From positions 186,001 through 250,000 of the forward strand of contig NZ_BMXQ01000003.1 of assembly GCF_014651835.1 (NCBI RefSeq): DNA of 64,000 bases, given 5' to 3'. A model generated the notes under the pieces. That model made no database searches, was not told the DNA's origin, and saw nothing but the letters and a program-made list of their open reading frames with translations. Shown here one piece after another: positions 54,425 through 64,000 of this stretch. A program made the position numbers and the translations under genes. How positions within the stretch are numbered: the stretch's first letter is position 1; every line of letters starts with the position of its first letter. Source of the DNA: Pigmentiphaga litoralis. GTDB taxonomy: Bacteria; Pseudomonadota; Gammaproteobacteria; Burkholderiales; Burkholderiaceae_B.

Positions 54425-54470
54425 CTTCAAGCGTTGCCGGCTGACTGAGTCGTGCCGGCAGGCCAGAACC

Positions 54471-54734
54471 TCAGGCCATTGCCTTGACGGCGGAGGCCAG
54501 GCGGCTCTTGTGGCGCGATGCCTTGTTCTTGTGAATGATTTGCTTGTCCGCAATGCGGTCGATCACGCTGGTGGTCTTTTGATAGACCTCGGTGGCCGCA
54601 GCCTTGTCACCGGCTTCGATGGCCTGGCGAACGCGTTTGATCGAGGTGCGCAGCATCGAGCGCAGGCTGGAGTTGTGCTTGTTGCGAACGACAGCTTGAC
54701 GTGCGCGCTTGCGTGCTTGGGCGGTATTTGCCAT
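54471..54734 (-). CDS. rpsT: 30S ribosomal protein S20
   Basis: A basic 87-aa protein, [21 protein letters not shown], with the [15 protein letters not shown] helix and [19 protein letters not shown] end that define bS20. Start ATG 54734. It is divergent from murJ across a 213-bp gap, an arrangement I associate with betaproteobacteria. Confidence 0.97.
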   Translation of the reverse strand: MANTAQARKRARQAVVRNKHNSSLRSMLRTSIKRVRQAIEAGDKAAATEVYQKTTSVIDRIADKQIIHKNKASRHKSRLASAVKAMA

Positions 54735-54947
54735 GAGAATTCCGTATCGAGTAAGGCGAAGACATGTCTTGCAGCAAACGGTCTGGCGGGCCAAGTACCC
54801 TGAAGTACGGCAGAGCACGGCACGCGCCAGCAAGGCACCGGACAGGAGCTTCGCGAAGCCAAAGACTATAGCGGCAAATGCCCGTAAAATCAAGCCGACG
54901 CATCTCCACCACAACTGCCGCGCCTGCTCGCGGATCGAAAGGCTTTT

Positions 54948-56513
54948 ATGAATCTGCTACGCGCGGCAGCGACCGTCAGTAGTTATACCCTGTTGTCCCG
55001 CGTGACCGGCTTGATCCGCGATGTGTTGATTGCCCGGGCCTTTGGCGCCGGAAGCATTACCGACGCGTTCTGGGTGGCCTTCCGGATTCCCAACCTGTTG
55101 CGTCGGCTGTTTGCCGAAGGCGCATTTGCGCAGGCCTTCGTTCCCATTCTTGGCGAAACCAAGTCCACCCGGACCACGGAAGAGGCGCGGGTGCTGCTCG
55201 ACCGGGTTGCGTCCCTGCTGACCTTCGTGCTGATCGGCGTGACGCTGGTCGGCATCATTGCCGCGCCCCTGGTGGTCAGCGCCATGGGCAGCGGCCTGCG
55301 AGGCGCCGACCGCGCGTCGGATTTCGACGCGGCGGTGTGGATGACACGGGTAATGTTTCCGTACATCACCTGCATGTCGCTGGTGGCGTTTGCGTCGGGC
55401 GTGCTGAACACCTGGCGCCACTTTGCCGTGCCGGCGATCACCCCGGTGCTGCTGAACCTGTCGATGATCGCGGCCAGCATTTTCCTGGCTCCCCGGCTGG
55501 ACACGCCGATCTACGCGCTGGCCATTGGCGTGGTGATCGGTGGCGTGCTCCAGCTGGCGGTGCAGTTTACGGCCCTGGCCCGGCTGGGCCTGAAGCCACG
55601 GATCTCGTTCCGCCTGAAAACCGCGTGGGCCGATCCAACCGTCAAGCGCATCATGCGGCAGATGCTGCCCGCAACGGTGGGCGTGTCGGTCGCGCAGCTG
55701 TCCTTGTTGATCAACACCAATATCGCCACGTGGCTCGCGCCCGGCAGCGTGACCTGGCTGTCGTTCGCCGACCGCCTCATGGAATTTCCGACCGCCCTGC
55801 TGGGCGCGGCGCTGAGCACGGTGCTGCTGCCCAGCCTGTCGCAGGCGCACGCCGCCGGCCGCAAGGAAGACTACAGCGCGCTGCTGGATTGGGGCCTGCG
55901 GCTGACGTTGCTGCTGGGTCTGCCGGCGGGGCTGGGACTGGCGCTGATGTCGGAAGGGCTGGTGAGCACGCTGTTCCACTACGGCGCGTTCAACGCGTCC
56001 GACGTGGCCCAGACGCGCATGGCGGTGATCGCGTACGCCGTGGGCCTGCTGGGCCTGCTGGCGGTCAAGATCCTGGCGCCGGGCTTCTACGCGCGGCAAG
56101 ACATCCGCACGCCGGTCAAGATCGCGCTGGCCGTGCTGGTCGCGACGCAGTGCCTGAACCTGATCTTCGTGCCCTACCTGCACCATGCCGGCCTGGCGCT
56201 GTCGATCGGGCTGGGCGCCTGCATCAACGCGCTGGCCCTGCTGACCGGCCTGCGCCGCCGCGGCGTCTACGTGCCGTCGAAAGGGTGGGGCCCCTTCTTC
56301 ATCAAACTGCTCGTCGCCCTCGCCGTCATGGGCGCCGCCCTGGCCGGCGCCAACACCTTCATCGACTGGCTCGCCCTGCAGCAACACGCATGGCTGCGCG
56401 TAGGCCTCCTGCTGGCCATGGTCTCAGGCGCGGGCGTGGTGTATTTCGCCGTGCTGTTCACCCTGGGCTTCCGCCCCAACCAATTCAAGAAAGGTGGAAC
56501 GCCGTTGGCCTGA
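54948..56513 (+). CDS. murJ: Lipid II flippase MurJ
   Basis: Flips lipid II across the inner membrane for peptidoglycan synthesis. The 521-aa protein has 14 predicted helices. It opens [35 protein letters not shown], with the essential Arg-rich loop [21 protein letters not shown] near 50-68, and [20 protein letters not shown] later. Full length. Convergent with the pyrophosphatase gene. Confidence 0.97.
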   Translation: MNLLRAAATVSSYTLLSRVTGLIRDVLIARAFGAGSITDAFWVAFRIPNLLRRLFAEGAFAQAFVPILGETKSTRTTEEARVLLDRVASLLTFVLIGVTLVGIIAAPLVVSAMGSGLRGADRASDFDAAVWMTRVMFPYITCMSLVAFASGVLNTWRHFAVPAITPVLLNLSMIAASIFLAPRLDTPIYALAIGVVIGGVLQLAVQFTALARLGLKPRISFRLKTAWADPTVKRIMRQMLPATVGVSVAQLSLLINTNIATWLAPGSVTWLSFADRLMEFPTALLGAALSTVLLPSLSQAHAAGRKEDYSALLDWGLRLTLLLGLPAGLGLALMSEGLVSTLFHYGAFNASDVAQTRMAVIAYAVGLLGLLAVKILAPGFYARQDIRTPVKIALAVLVATQCLNLIFVPYLHHAGLALSIGLGACINALALLTGLRRRGVYVPSKGWGPFFIKLLVALAVMGAALAGANTFIDWLALQQHAWLRVGLLLAMVSGAGVVYFAVLFTLGFRPNQFKKGGTPLA

Positions 56514-56654
56514 ACGGTACGCAAAAGCCAAACTGCCCCGCAGTCCAACCGAAACCGTGGCCACCAAGCGCAAGTCGCAAAGCGACGAGCCGATCAGACA
56601 AGGGACACAGCGGAACCGGCTTGACTCAAACCATAGAACCTCCGCCGGTCCGCC

Positions 56655-56702
56655 AGTGTCGCCCCTGGGGGAGGCGCGAAGCGCCCAGGGGGGGGCAACA
56701 CT
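56655..56702. repeat. GC-rich palindrome of the kind dispersed in Alcaligenaceae genomes
   Basis: AGTGT at 56655 matches ACACT at 56702, and CCCCTGGGGGAGGCGCG meets CGCCCAGGGGGG in the centre. The structure (GCGCGAAGCGC loop, G-run arm) resembles a family of intergenic palindromes I associate with Bordetella and Achromobacter; that is memory, not a search. It spans the end of the 195-bp gap between convergent murJ and hppA and would also form a stem in RNA. Confidence 0.6.
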
Positions 56703-56708
56703 CCCCGC

Positions 56709-58781
56709 CTACAGCATGCCCACCATCAGCAACGCGACGATATTGATGATCTTGATCAACGGGTTGATCGCCGGACCTGCCGTGTCCTTGTAGGGATCGC
56801 CCACGGTATCGCCGGTCACCGCGGCCTTGTGCGCCTCGGACCCCTTGCCGCCGTGGTGGCCTTCTTCGATATATTTCTTGGCGTTGTCCCACGCGCCGCC
56901 GCCGGTGCACATCGATACGGCCAGGAAGAAGCCGGTCACGATGGCGCCCATCAGCATGCCGCCCACCGCCATCCGCGCGGCTTCCGGTCCCATCAGCACC
57001 CGGATCACGATCGCCAGCAGAATGGGTGCGAAGATGGGCAGGGCAGACGGGATCATCATTTCCTTGATGGCCGCCTTGGTCAGCATGTCGACTGCCTTGC
57101 CGTATTCGGGCTTGGCGGTGCCTTCCATGATCCCCGGAATCTCACGGAACTGGCGGCGCACTTCCACCACCACCGCGCCGGCCGACCGGCCGACGGCTTC
57201 CATCGCCATGGCCGCGAAAAGGAAGGGCAGCAGGCCGCCGATCAACAGGCCAACGATCACCGCCGGTTCGGCCAGTGAAAACTCCACGGCCTTGCCTGCG
57301 GCTTCCAGGCCGTGCGTGAAGTCGGCAAACAGCACCAGCGCCGCCAGTCCGGCCGATCCGATCGCATAGCCCTTGGTGACGGCCTTGGTGGTATTGCCGA
57401 CGGCATCCAGGGGATCGGTCACGGCGCGCACCGACTCGGGCAACTGGGCCATTTCGGCAATGCCGCCCGCGTTGTCGGTAATGGGGCCGTAGGCATCCAG
57501 CGCGACGATGATGCCGGCCATCGACAGCATGGACGTGGCCGCGATCGCAATGCCGTACAGGCCGGCCAGGGCATAGGAGGCGATGATCGCCAGGCACACC
57601 AGGATCACCGGGGCGGCGGTCGACTTCATGGACACGGCCAGTCCGGCAATCACGTTGGTGCCGTGGCCGGTGGTGGATGCCTGCGCCACCGCGCGCACGG
57701 GGCCGTATTCGGTGCCGGTGTAGTACTCGGTCACCCACACCAGCAAGCCGGTCAGCACCAGGCCGACCACCGTGCTGCCGAACAGCCGCAGCAGGCTTTC
57801 AGTGTCGCCCAGCGCGCTGCCTTGGAACACCAGCGCGGTGATCGGATAGAAGGCCACCAGCGCCAGTACGCCGGCCACGATCAGCCCGCGGTACAGCGCC
57901 GCCATGATGCGTTTGCCCGGCCGCATCTTGACCGCGGCGCAGCCGACAATCGATGCAATGATCGAAAAGCCACCCAGCGCCAGGGGATACAGCACGGCTT
58001 CCAGGGGCGCTTCGACAATCACCAGCGACCCCAGCAGCATGGTGGCGATCAGCGTGACGGCATACGTTTCGAACAGATCGGCGGCCATGCCGGCACAATC
58101 GCCGACGTTGTCCCCCACGTTGTCGGCGATGACGGCAGGATTGCGGGGGTCGTCTTCCGGAATGCCGGCTTCGACCTTGCCCACCAGGTCGGCGCCCACG
58201 TCGGCGCCTTTGGTGAAGATGCCGCCACCCAGCCGCGCAAAGATGGAAATCAGCGACGCGCCAAAGGCCAGGCCGATCAGCGGCCGCAAGGCGTCATGCA
58301 GGCTGGTGATCTCGGGCGAGACGGGCCGCGTCAGCAGCCACCACAAGCTGGCCGCAATGCCGATGATGCCCAGCCCCACCACCAGCATGCCGGTCACCGC
58401 CCCGCCGCGGAACGCGATGGCCAGGGCCGGATCCAGTCCACGGGTGGCCGCCTGGGCCGTCCGCACGTTGGTGCGCACCGAGATGTTCATGCCGATGAAG
58501 CCCGCTGCCCCGGACAACACGGCGCCGACCAGGAAGCCGACTGCGCAGGCCCAGCCCAGACCCGGCACCAGGCCGATGATCAGGAACAGGACCACGCCGA
58601 CGACGGCGATGGTGGTGTATTGGCGGTTGAGGTAGGCCTGCGCGCCTTGCTGGATGGCAGCGGCGATTTCCTGCATTCGGGGATTGCCGGCGTCTTGCCT
58701 GAGAATCCAGCGGATGGAATAAGCCCCGTACAGGACGGCAAGAATGCCGCAAAGCAGCGGAAACGCGAGACCCCAGGCCAT
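56709..58781 (-). CDS. hppA: Membrane-bound proton-translocating pyrophosphatase
   Basis: Hydrolyses PPi to pump protons out of the cytoplasm. The 690-aa protein from ATG 58781 (AAGGAGGAG site) has about 16 helices. The PPi/Mg site is [21 protein letters not shown] and [20 protein letters not shown]. The signature [16 protein letters not shown] carries Lys where K+-dependent enzymes have Ala, so this is predicted to be a K+-independent H+ pump. adk follows downstream of its upstream region; PPi from nucleotide synthesis is the substrate. Confidence 0.96.
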   Translation of the reverse strand: MAWGLAFPLLCGILAVLYGAYSIRWILRQDAGNPRMQEIAAAIQQGAQAYLNRQYTTIAVVGVVLFLIIGLVPGLGWACAVGFLVGAVLSGAAGFIGMNISVRTNVRTAQAATRGLDPALAIAFRGGAVTGMLVVGLGIIGIAASLWWLLTRPVSPEITSLHDALRPLIGLAFGASLISIFARLGGGIFTKGADVGADLVGKVEAGIPEDDPRNPAVIADNVGDNVGDCAGMAADLFETYAVTLIATMLLGSLVIVEAPLEAVLYPLALGGFSIIASIVGCAAVKMRPGKRIMAALYRGLIVAGVLALVAFYPITALVFQGSALGDTESLLRLFGSTVVGLVLTGLLVWVTEYYTGTEYGPVRAVAQASTTGHGTNVIAGLAVSMKSTAAPVILVCLAIIASYALAGLYGIAIAATSMLSMAGIIVALDAYGPITDNAGGIAEMAQLPESVRAVTDPLDAVGNTTKAVTKGYAIGSAGLAALVLFADFTHGLEAAGKAVEFSLAEPAVIVGLLIGGLLPFLFAAMAMEAVGRSAGAVVVEVRRQFREIPGIMEGTAKPEYGKAVDMLTKAAIKEMMIPSALPIFAPILLAIVIRVLMGPEAARMAVGGMLMGAIVTGFFLAVSMCTGGGAWDNAKKYIEEGHHGGKGSEAHKAAVTGDTVGDPYKDTAGPAINPLIKIINIVALLMVGML

Positions 58782-58901
58782 ATGACTCCTCCTTGTTGTT
58801 GTCACTGCCTATCCGCGGAAGACCGCGGAGCACATCAAACCAACAACCGTCGAGGGCCCGCGTGGGGCCGGGCCGGCGCGGCGCGCCAGCCTGAATCAAG
58901 A

Positions 58902-58925
58902 AGGGCAGCGCTTTCGCGCTGCCCT
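58902..58925 (-). terminator. Intrinsic terminator of adk
   Basis: AGGGCAGCGC/GCGCTGCCCT forms a perfect 10-bp stem around TTTC (58902-58925), followed on the minus strand by TTCTTGATT. It lies 25 bases past the adk stop and before the hppA promoter region. Confidence 0.8.
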
Positions 58926-58950
58926 GGAAGTCACTGCATGAGGTGCCGGC

Positions 58951-59643
<693 letters not shown>

Positions 59644-59859
59644 TCACTGCGATCGGGCGAGGCCCTCGTTACAAGGGCAATGCTCGTCATTTTAGTTCGA
59701 ATGCACGCAGTGAAACAGCATTGTGCGAATGGTGCAGAGAAGTGATGGTCAAAAGCTGCGATCGATGCATGTCGATCGCCCCCCAGCCCTGGACGCTCTC
59801 GTGCCCAAAAATCCTGTCCAAAACTTACCTTACGCTGAAGGGCCGGTCAAATCCCTGGA

Positions 59860-60642
59860 CTACGGAGAGACCCGTAGATCGCCGGGCTGCGCCACCAGAA
59901 CGCGCACCTGATCCAGGTCGGCCTGGGTGTCGACGCCGGGCGCGGGCGCGTGCTCGGTCAGGTGCACCTGGATCGAAAACCCGTGTTCCATGGCGCGCAG
60001 CTGTTCCAGCGATTCCCAGCGTTCCAGCGCGCCTTGCGACAGGGCGGGAAATCGGCGCAGGAAACCGGCGCGGTATGCATAGAGGCCAATGTGGCGCAGT
60101 GCGGGCAGGCCGGGCGCAAGCACCTGCTCGCCGCTCGCGAGTGCGTCACGGGCCCACGGGATCGGCGCGCGCGAAAAATACAGGGCGCGGCCATGCGTGT
60201 CGCAGACCACTTTGACCATGTTCGGATTGAACAGCTCGTCAGCTGATTGCAGCGGATGGGCGGCGGTGGCGATGGCGGCCGACGGGTGGCGGGCAAGCGC
60301 CTGGGCCACGTCGGCGACCAGCGTGGGGGAAATCAGCGGTTCGTCGCCCTGGATGTTGACGACGATGTGGTCGTCTGCCAGCCCGAGCTGCACACAGACT
60401 TCGGCCAGGCGGTCGGTGCCGGTGGGATGGTCCTCGCGCGTCATGAGGGCGCGAAAGCCGTGTGCTTCGACGGCCTTGGCAATCTCGGCGTCGTCGGTTG
60501 CGACGACCACGTCGGCGGCGCCGCTGGCGCGCGCCTTTTCGGCCACCCAGACGACCATGGGCTTGCCGCCGATGTCGGCGAGCATCTTGCCGGGCAGCCG
60601 CGTGGAACGGGCGCGGGCCGGGATCACAGCGAGAAAATTCAT
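59860..60642 (-). CDS. kdsB: 3-deoxy-manno-octulosonate cytidylyltransferase
   Basis: Activates Kdo as CMP-Kdo for lipopolysaccharide inner core. The 260-aa protein starts [21 protein letters not shown], the nucleotidyltransferase loop, and has [13 protein letters not shown] and [16 protein letters not shown], both diagnostic of KdsB. ATG 60642 is chosen by homology. It sits in the lipid A/LPS cluster with the Trm112-like gene and lpxK. Confidence 0.97.
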   Translation of the reverse strand: MNFLAVIPARARSTRLPGKMLADIGGKPMVVWVAEKARASGAADVVVATDDAEIAKAVEAHGFRALMTREDHPTGTDRLAEVCVQLGLADDHIVVNIQGDEPLISPTLVADVAQALARHPSAAIATAAHPLQSADELFNPNMVKVVCDTHGRALYFSRAPIPWARDALASGEQVLAPGLPALRHIGLYAYRAGFLRRFPALSQGALERWESLEQLRAMEHGFSIQVHLTEHAPAPGVDTQADLDQVRVLVAQPGDLRVSP

Positions 60643-60712
60643 GGCGGAAGCATCAGCCTTAGGGGAAACATGGGCGCCGGGCCGTGAGCCAACCAGCCCG
60701 GGCCGGGGCGGG

Positions 60713-60901
60713 TCAAGGCAGGGCTGCGATGTCGGCTTCGTTGAGCACGCGCGCTTCGGATTCCAGCATGACGGGAATGCCGTCACGGATCGGGAAGGCC
60801 AGGCGCTGGGCCTTGCTCACCAGTTCCTGGCGGGTGCGGTCGTAGTGCAGCGGTCCTTTGCTGAGCGGGCAGACGAGGATGTCAAGCAGGCGTGTGTCCA
60901 T
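60713..60901 (-). CDS. Trm112-family protein (YcaR-like)
   Basis: A 62-aa zinc-ribbon-like protein: [31 protein letters not shown] and [11 protein letters not shown]. Only one Cys (CPLSKG) is present where classical Trm112 has two to four, so zinc binding is doubtful. It overlaps lpxK by 20 bases and is followed by kdsB, the standard order in betaproteobacteria. Confidence 0.93.
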   Translation of the reverse strand: MDTRLLDILVCPLSKGPLHYDRTRQELVSKAQRLAFPIRDGIPVMLESEARVLNEADIAALP

Positions 60902-62165
60902 GGAGTCGGGTATCCAGCCAGTCGAAGAATGTGGGATCGGACAGGTGCGCCGATACGGAAACCGCCCAGATGCGCGGATCGTTCAGATGCCCGCATTTTA
61001 CGGCGTCCTTGTCGGTCACGAGCAGCAGGTCGACCGCCATATCCGAAAAAGGCGAGGTGGCGTAGTCGAAATGGTCGGGCAAGGCACGGGTGACGACGGG
61101 ATCGATGCCGGCCTGGCGCAGGGTGGCAAAGAATCGGTCGGGGTGGCCGATGCCGGCGGCGGCGCCGATGCGGAGCGGCGCGGCAGCGTGGGGGTCGCCG
61201 GGGCGGGCGGAATGGACTCGGTGGTCGGGATGGGCTGCGCTGCCGGGATGGCCTGCGTCGCCTGGATGGCCTGCGTCATGGGAGTGCTCTGCGCTGTCGC
61301 GATGGCCTGCGTCGCCGGAATGGCCCGTCAGCCAGGTCAGCGGGCGGATCTCGCCATCGGTCACGCGGCGCAGGTGCGTCGCCACCAGACGCATGGTCAT
61401 CCGGCGGGGTCGCGGAGCGGCGGCGTTGGCGCCCGGCAGGGTCGGCGATCCGGTGGGCGCGGGCAGGGACGGAGCGATGTCTGCAGGCGTGCCGGTTTCA
61501 GCCGCAGCCCCCGCCGCAGCCTCCGCCGCAGCCGCGGCCGCGGTGCCCGTCAGATTCGTCACGATCACGTCCACCGTGTTCTGCCGCGACGCCGGCTCCC
61601 GCAGCGGGCCGGCGGGCAGCAGGCGGCCATTGCCCACGCCCCGCGCGTCCTGCACGATCACCTCGACATCGCGCGCCAATGCCAGATGCTGCAGGCCGTC
61701 GTCCGACACGATCACATCGACCAGGGGAAAGTCGCGCCGAAGCGCCTGAGCGGCGAGCGCCCGGCGGGGATGCACCGCGACAGGAACGCTCGCTTCGCGA
61801 GCGATCAGGGCGGGTTCGTCGCCGAACAGGGCCGCATCCAGCGGGCCCTGGCCGGTGCGAGGCGTATTCGCGGATTCTTTCTCGAAGGGCAGGGCGCCAT
61901 ACCCGCGGCTGATCACACCCGGCGTCCAGCCGCGGGCGCGCAGGCCTTCCAGGGTGGCCAGCAGGAAAGGGGTCTTGCCGGTGCCGCCGACATACAGGTT
62001 GCCGATCACGATCACCGGCACGTCGATCCGGGTCGCCTGCTTCCAGCCCCTGCGGTAGGCGGTGCGTTTGCCGGCGACGACGGCGCCGGTCAGCCACGAC
62101 AGGGGGGTCAGCAGTGACGCCAGCCACCCGCCGGTCTGCCACTGTCGCTGCAGCAGGTCTTTCAT
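60882..62165 (-). CDS. lpxK: Tetraacyldisaccharide 4'-kinase LpxK with two low-complexity insertions
   Basis: Phosphorylates the 4' position of lipid A precursor at the inner membrane. Walker [13 protein letters not shown] is at residues 55-66 and DDGLQH at 155-160; [11 protein letters not shown] and [15 protein letters not shown] are typical. At 427 aa it is about 90 residues longer than usual. Residues about 207-254 are an Ala/Pro-rich insertion and 281-322 a hexapeptide repeat (consensus GHPGDA) with many His. Both fall after the catalytic segments, in the variable part before the GIGxPxRFF segment. It may still be active. It overlaps the Trm112-like gene. Confidence 0.93.
   Translation of the reverse strand: MKDLLQRQWQTGGWLASLLTPLSWLTGAVVAGKRTAYRRGWKQATRIDVPVIVIGNLYVGGTGKTPFLLATLEGLRARGWTPGVISRGYGALPFEKESANTPRTGQGPLDAALFGDEPALIAREASVPVAVHPRRALAAQALRRDFPLVDVIVSDDGLQHLALARDVEVIVQDARGVGNGRLLPAGPLREPASRQNTVDVIVTNLTGTAAAAAAEAAAGAAAETGTPADIAPSLPAPTGSPTLPGANAAAPRPRRMTMRLVATHLRRVTDGEIRPLTWLTGHSGDAGHRDSAEHSHDAGHPGDAGHPGSAAHPDHRVHSARPGDPHAAAPLRIGAAAGIGHPDRFFATLRQAGIDPVVTRALPDHFDYATSPFSDMAVDLLLVTDKDAVKCGHLNDPRIWAVSVSAHLSDPTFFDWLDTRLHGHTPA
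61200..61325. repeat. 18-bp tandem repeats inside lpxK encoding hexapeptides
   Basis: Seven 18-bp units, decoding on the minus strand as [36 protein letters not shown] and VHSARP (LpxK residues 281-322). The unit length keeps the frame open. Copies 4 and 5 are most alike, suggesting recent slippage. Confidence 0.85.
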
Positions 62166-62246
62166 CGGCCGTTCATGACGCGCAGAAGCGCCGGACGCCC
62201 GGCGGCCGTCGCGATGGCCCGCAAGCCAGCTCCCCCGCCCACCCCA

Positions 62247-62672
62247 TCAGCGCTTGGCGCCCGCGTTCGTGCGCGTGGTGAAGCCGACGCGTGCGATACC
62301 GGCCAGGCGGGCGGCCTCCATGGCGTTGACCACCGACTGGTGCGTGGCGCCCGCGTCGGCGTCGATCACCAGCGACGGCTCCGTGCGCCCCTGGACCGCG
62401 GCGCGCAAGGCCTGCGACAGCGTCTCGGCATCGCGGTACTGCAGCGCGCGGCCGTTCAGCGCATAGCGTCCGTCGGCGGCGACCGTGACGGTCACCTGCG
62501 GCGGCGCGGCGCGGGTTTCATTGCTGGCGGTGGGCAGCGTGATCGACAGCTGGCTGAACTTCGAAAACGAAGTCGAGGCCGCCAGGAAGATCATGATCAC
62601 CAGCAGCACGTCGATCAGCGGGATCAGGTTGATCTCGGGATCCTCGATGTGGCGTCTTCTGCGAAAATTCAT
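62247..62672 (-). CDS. exbD: ExbD/TolR-family biopolymer transport protein
   Basis: A 141-aa inner-membrane protein with one helix after MNFRRRRHIEDPEINLIPLIDVLLVIMIFLAASTSF; the conserved Asp in LIDVLLVIMIF is the proton-carrying residue. It pairs with the MotA/TolQ-type channel gene 36 bases upstream to harness the proton-motive force for outer-membrane energisation. Which of ExbD or TolR it is cannot be told; no tolA or tonB is adjacent. Confidence 0.93.
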   Translation of the reverse strand: MNFRRRRHIEDPEINLIPLIDVLLVIMIFLAASTSFSKFSQLSITLPTASNETRAAPPQVTVTVAADGRYALNGRALQYRDAETLSQALRAAVQGRTEPSLVIDADAGATHQSVVNAMEAARLAGIARVGFTTRTNAGAKR

Positions 62673-62708
62673 GGCACGTCGCCTTGCGTCAGGCCGAGCA
62701 GCGGCAGG

Positions 62709-63308
62709 TCACTCGTCATGCAGGGTGTCCACCAGGCGGATCGCCGCCTGCTCCAGGTCGTGCAGGTAGTCTTCGATGCGGGTGCGCAGGTAGCGATAGA
62801 AAACCATGGCCGGGATGGCAATGAAGATGCCAAAGCCCGTGTTGTACAGTGCCACCGAGATGCCCCTGGCCAGGGTCGACGGATCGTTGCCTACCGGCGA
62901 ATAGGCCCCGAAGATGTCGATCATGCCGACCACGGTGCCGAACAGTCCCATCAGCGGCGCCACCGCGGCGATGGTGCCGATGGCGCCCACATGGCGGCCG
63001 AGGTCGTGGGCCACCGAATGGCCGGTGGCTTCCAGGGCTTCCTGCGTCGCGGACCGCGAGCGATTGCGATGGCGCAGGCCAGTTGCCAGGATGCGTCCCA
63101 GCGGGGAACTGGCGTCGAGCTTGTCGATGATGTCGGGCGTGATGCGCTTTTTCTGCACCAGCCCGATCACGTCCTCCAGGACGGCGGGAGGAAGGACACG
63201 CGTGCGACGCAGCGCGAGCAGGCGTTCGACGATCAGGGTCAGGGCGAGGAAAGACGTGGCGATGAGCGGCCAGATCGGCCAGCCCGCGTCGCGAATGATG
63301 GCGAGCAA
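62709..63308 (-). CDS. exbB: MotA/TolQ/ExbB proton-channel protein
   Basis: A 199-aa membrane protein that I start at TTG 63308, because AAGGAG lies 7 bases upstream and the family begins LLAIIRDAGWPIWPL. A frame open further upstream has no conserved sequence. Three helices are visible; the channel segments IGTIAAVAPLMGLFGTVVGMIDIF and FGIFIAIPAMVFYRYL carry the signatures. It forms the complex with the ExbD-like product downstream. Confidence 0.93.
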   Translation of the reverse strand: MLAIIRDAGWPIWPLIATSFLALTLIVERLLALRRTRVLPPAVLEDVIGLVQKKRITPDIIDKLDASSPLGRILATGLRHRNRSRSATQEALEATGHSVAHDLGRHVGAIGTIAAVAPLMGLFGTVVGMIDIFGAYSPVGNDPSTLARGISVALYNTGFGIFIAIPAMVFYRYLRTRIEDYLHDLEQAAIRLVDTLHDE

Positions 63309-63604
63309 AGATGCTCTCCTTATGCAGTGAAGGCGAGAATGTACGGCCCGGCGGGGCCCGATAGCAAGCTGACCACCGTCTGAAAGTATCCACAGATTCT
63401 GTGGATAATGGTGTGCACAAGTCGGCTCCCGGCCTGGAACCATGCGGCTCCAGCTAGGGTGCCTGCGTTGTGGGCTATGGGCGCCATGCATAAATTTTCA
63501 ATGAAATCAAAAGCTTATTCGGTTGGGACAGGGCGTATGACAGAGAAATTACTTGACAACCACGACTGGCGCGCCTGTGGACAGGTTCTCGCCCGGAAAG
63601 CCTC
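63309..63604. promoter_or_regulatory. Divergent exbB-xseA region with DnaA-box-like motifs
   Basis: Between divergent exbB and xseA. TTATCCACA appears on the minus strand at 63400-63408 and GTATCCACA on the plus strand at 63386-63394, forming an inverted pair 5 bases apart. TGTGCACAA (63413) and TGTGGACAG (63576) are weaker relatives. TTATCCACA is the strong E. coli DnaA box, but no dnaA/dnaN or rnpA/gidA context is present, so this is a possible regulatory site and not an origin. Confidence 0.45.
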
Positions 63605-64000
63605 ATGAGCGCTACGTTTGCGGGCGCACACGACGGAATGTCGCGGGAAATTCTCACAATCTCTCAGCTCAACCGCGCGGTCGCGAGCTTGCTGGAACGC
63701 AGCATCCCCCTGATGTGGGTGCGCGGCGAGGTCTCGAACTTCACGGCGGCGGCCTCGGGCCATTGGTATTTCACCCTGAAAGACGGCACCGCCGCGGCCC
63801 GGGGCGTCATGTTCCGCGGCCGGGCCAGCCTGGTGGGCTTTACGCCCCGCAATGGCGACCAGATCGAGGTTCGTTGCAAGGTGTCGCTGTACGAGCCGCG
63901 CGGCGATTACCAGTTGCAGGTCGAGGCCATGCGCCGCGCCGGGCAGGGTGACCTGTTCGAGGCGTTCGTGCGCCTGAAGGAAAAGCTGTCGGCCGAAGGG
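63605..64000 (+). CDS. xseA: Exodeoxyribonuclease VII large subunit, 3' end outside the window
   Basis: The frame from ATG 63605 runs to the last base, giving the first 132 residues. [48 protein letters not shown] is the N-terminal OB fold of XseA, followed by [31 protein letters not shown] and FVRLKEKL. With XseB (39137) it forms exonuclease VII. Divergent from exbB. Confidence 0.95.
   Translation, partial: MSATFAGAHDGMSREILTISQLNRAVASLLERSIPLMWVRGEVSNFTAAASGHWYFTLKDGTAAARGVMFRGRASLVGFTPRNGDQIEVRCKVSLYEPRGDYQLQVEAMRRAGQGDLFEAFVRLKEKLSAEG

Noticed and set aside
63386-63421. Replication origin suggested by DnaA boxes.
   Set aside because: Only two good boxes, no AT-rich unwinding element and no dnaA/dnaN, rnpA or gidA neighbours.
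63309-63491. Upstream extension of the exbB frame.
   Set aside because: Runs through the DnaA-box-like region and lacks family sequence; TTG 63308 has an ideal ribosome-binding site.

Overview
This is high-GC bacterial chromosome with dense coding. It most likely comes from a Burkholderiales betaproteobacterium, probably Alcaligenaceae (Bordetella/Achromobacter-like). The clues are the neighbourhoods adk-kdsB-Trm112-lpxK-exbD-exbB-xseA, rpsT divergent from murJ, argF beside a DUF3579 gene, xseB-ispA-dxs, and a GC-rich palindrome of a type I associate with this family. I see no insertion sequence, prophage, integrase or CRISPR array, and nothing else that marks a mobile island. Three tRNA genes are present: Pro-TGG, Arg-TCT and His-GTG.

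Layout. (1) 1-8833 is a phosphate-homeostasis block: an ornithine-lipid acyltransferase (olsB, cut by the window edge), ppx, ppk and pstSCAB. Pho-box-like direct repeats precede ppk and pstS. No phoU follows pstB. (2) 8879-12670 holds tRNA-Pro, a membrane acyltransferase, a Tgl-type protein-glutamine gamma-glutamyltransferase homologue (unexpected here) and a LysR regulator. (3) 12817-18664 is a translationally coupled seven-gene operon: an ABC importer (binding protein, permease, ATPase) interleaved with a Rieske oxygenase, a creatininase-family hydrolase, a RutB-like isochorismatase-fold amidohydrolase and a cupin. It looks like an uptake-and-degradation pathway for an N-heterocycle or cyclic amide; the substrate is unknown. 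(4) 18803-27650 is a mixed stretch: topoisomerase IB, DJ-1/PfpI protein, PHA-depolymerase-like esterase, cold-shock protein, orphan receiver domain, lipoprotein, a cNMP-binding/degenerate-GGDEF protein, and a PIN-domain protein coupled to a ZIP transporter. (5) 27709-38864 carries a Na/Pi cotransporter, 3-hydroxybutyrate dehydrogenase, a luciferase-like oxidoreductase, a sulfurtransferase, a DMT exporter, htpX behind a sigma32-like promoter, a methyltransferase, a dienelactone hydrolase, BON and DUF1328 envelope-stress proteins and a second Rieske oxygenase. (6) 39137-44186 is housekeeping: xseB-ispA-dxs, yajQ and murB. (7) 44249-50040 is a phosphonate cluster (phnDCE, iron alcohol dehydrogenase, phnX) with a divergent LysR gene. 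(8) 50068-64000 has a glutamine amidotransferase, argG, argF, rpsT, murJ, a membrane pyrophosphatase, adk, kdsB, a Trm112-like gene, lpxK, exbD/exbB and the start of xseA.

How it fits together. Phosphorus handling recurs: Pi uptake (pst, Na/Pi symporter), polyphosphate (ppk/ppx), pyrophosphate (hppA), phosphonate salvage (phn) and phosphorus-free lipid (olsB). The least explained parts are the N-heterocycle-type operon, the Tgl homologue, a hexapeptide-repeat insertion inside LpxK, and a set of short tandem repeats (period 12-14 bp, unrelated sequences) that all lie 3' of genes.
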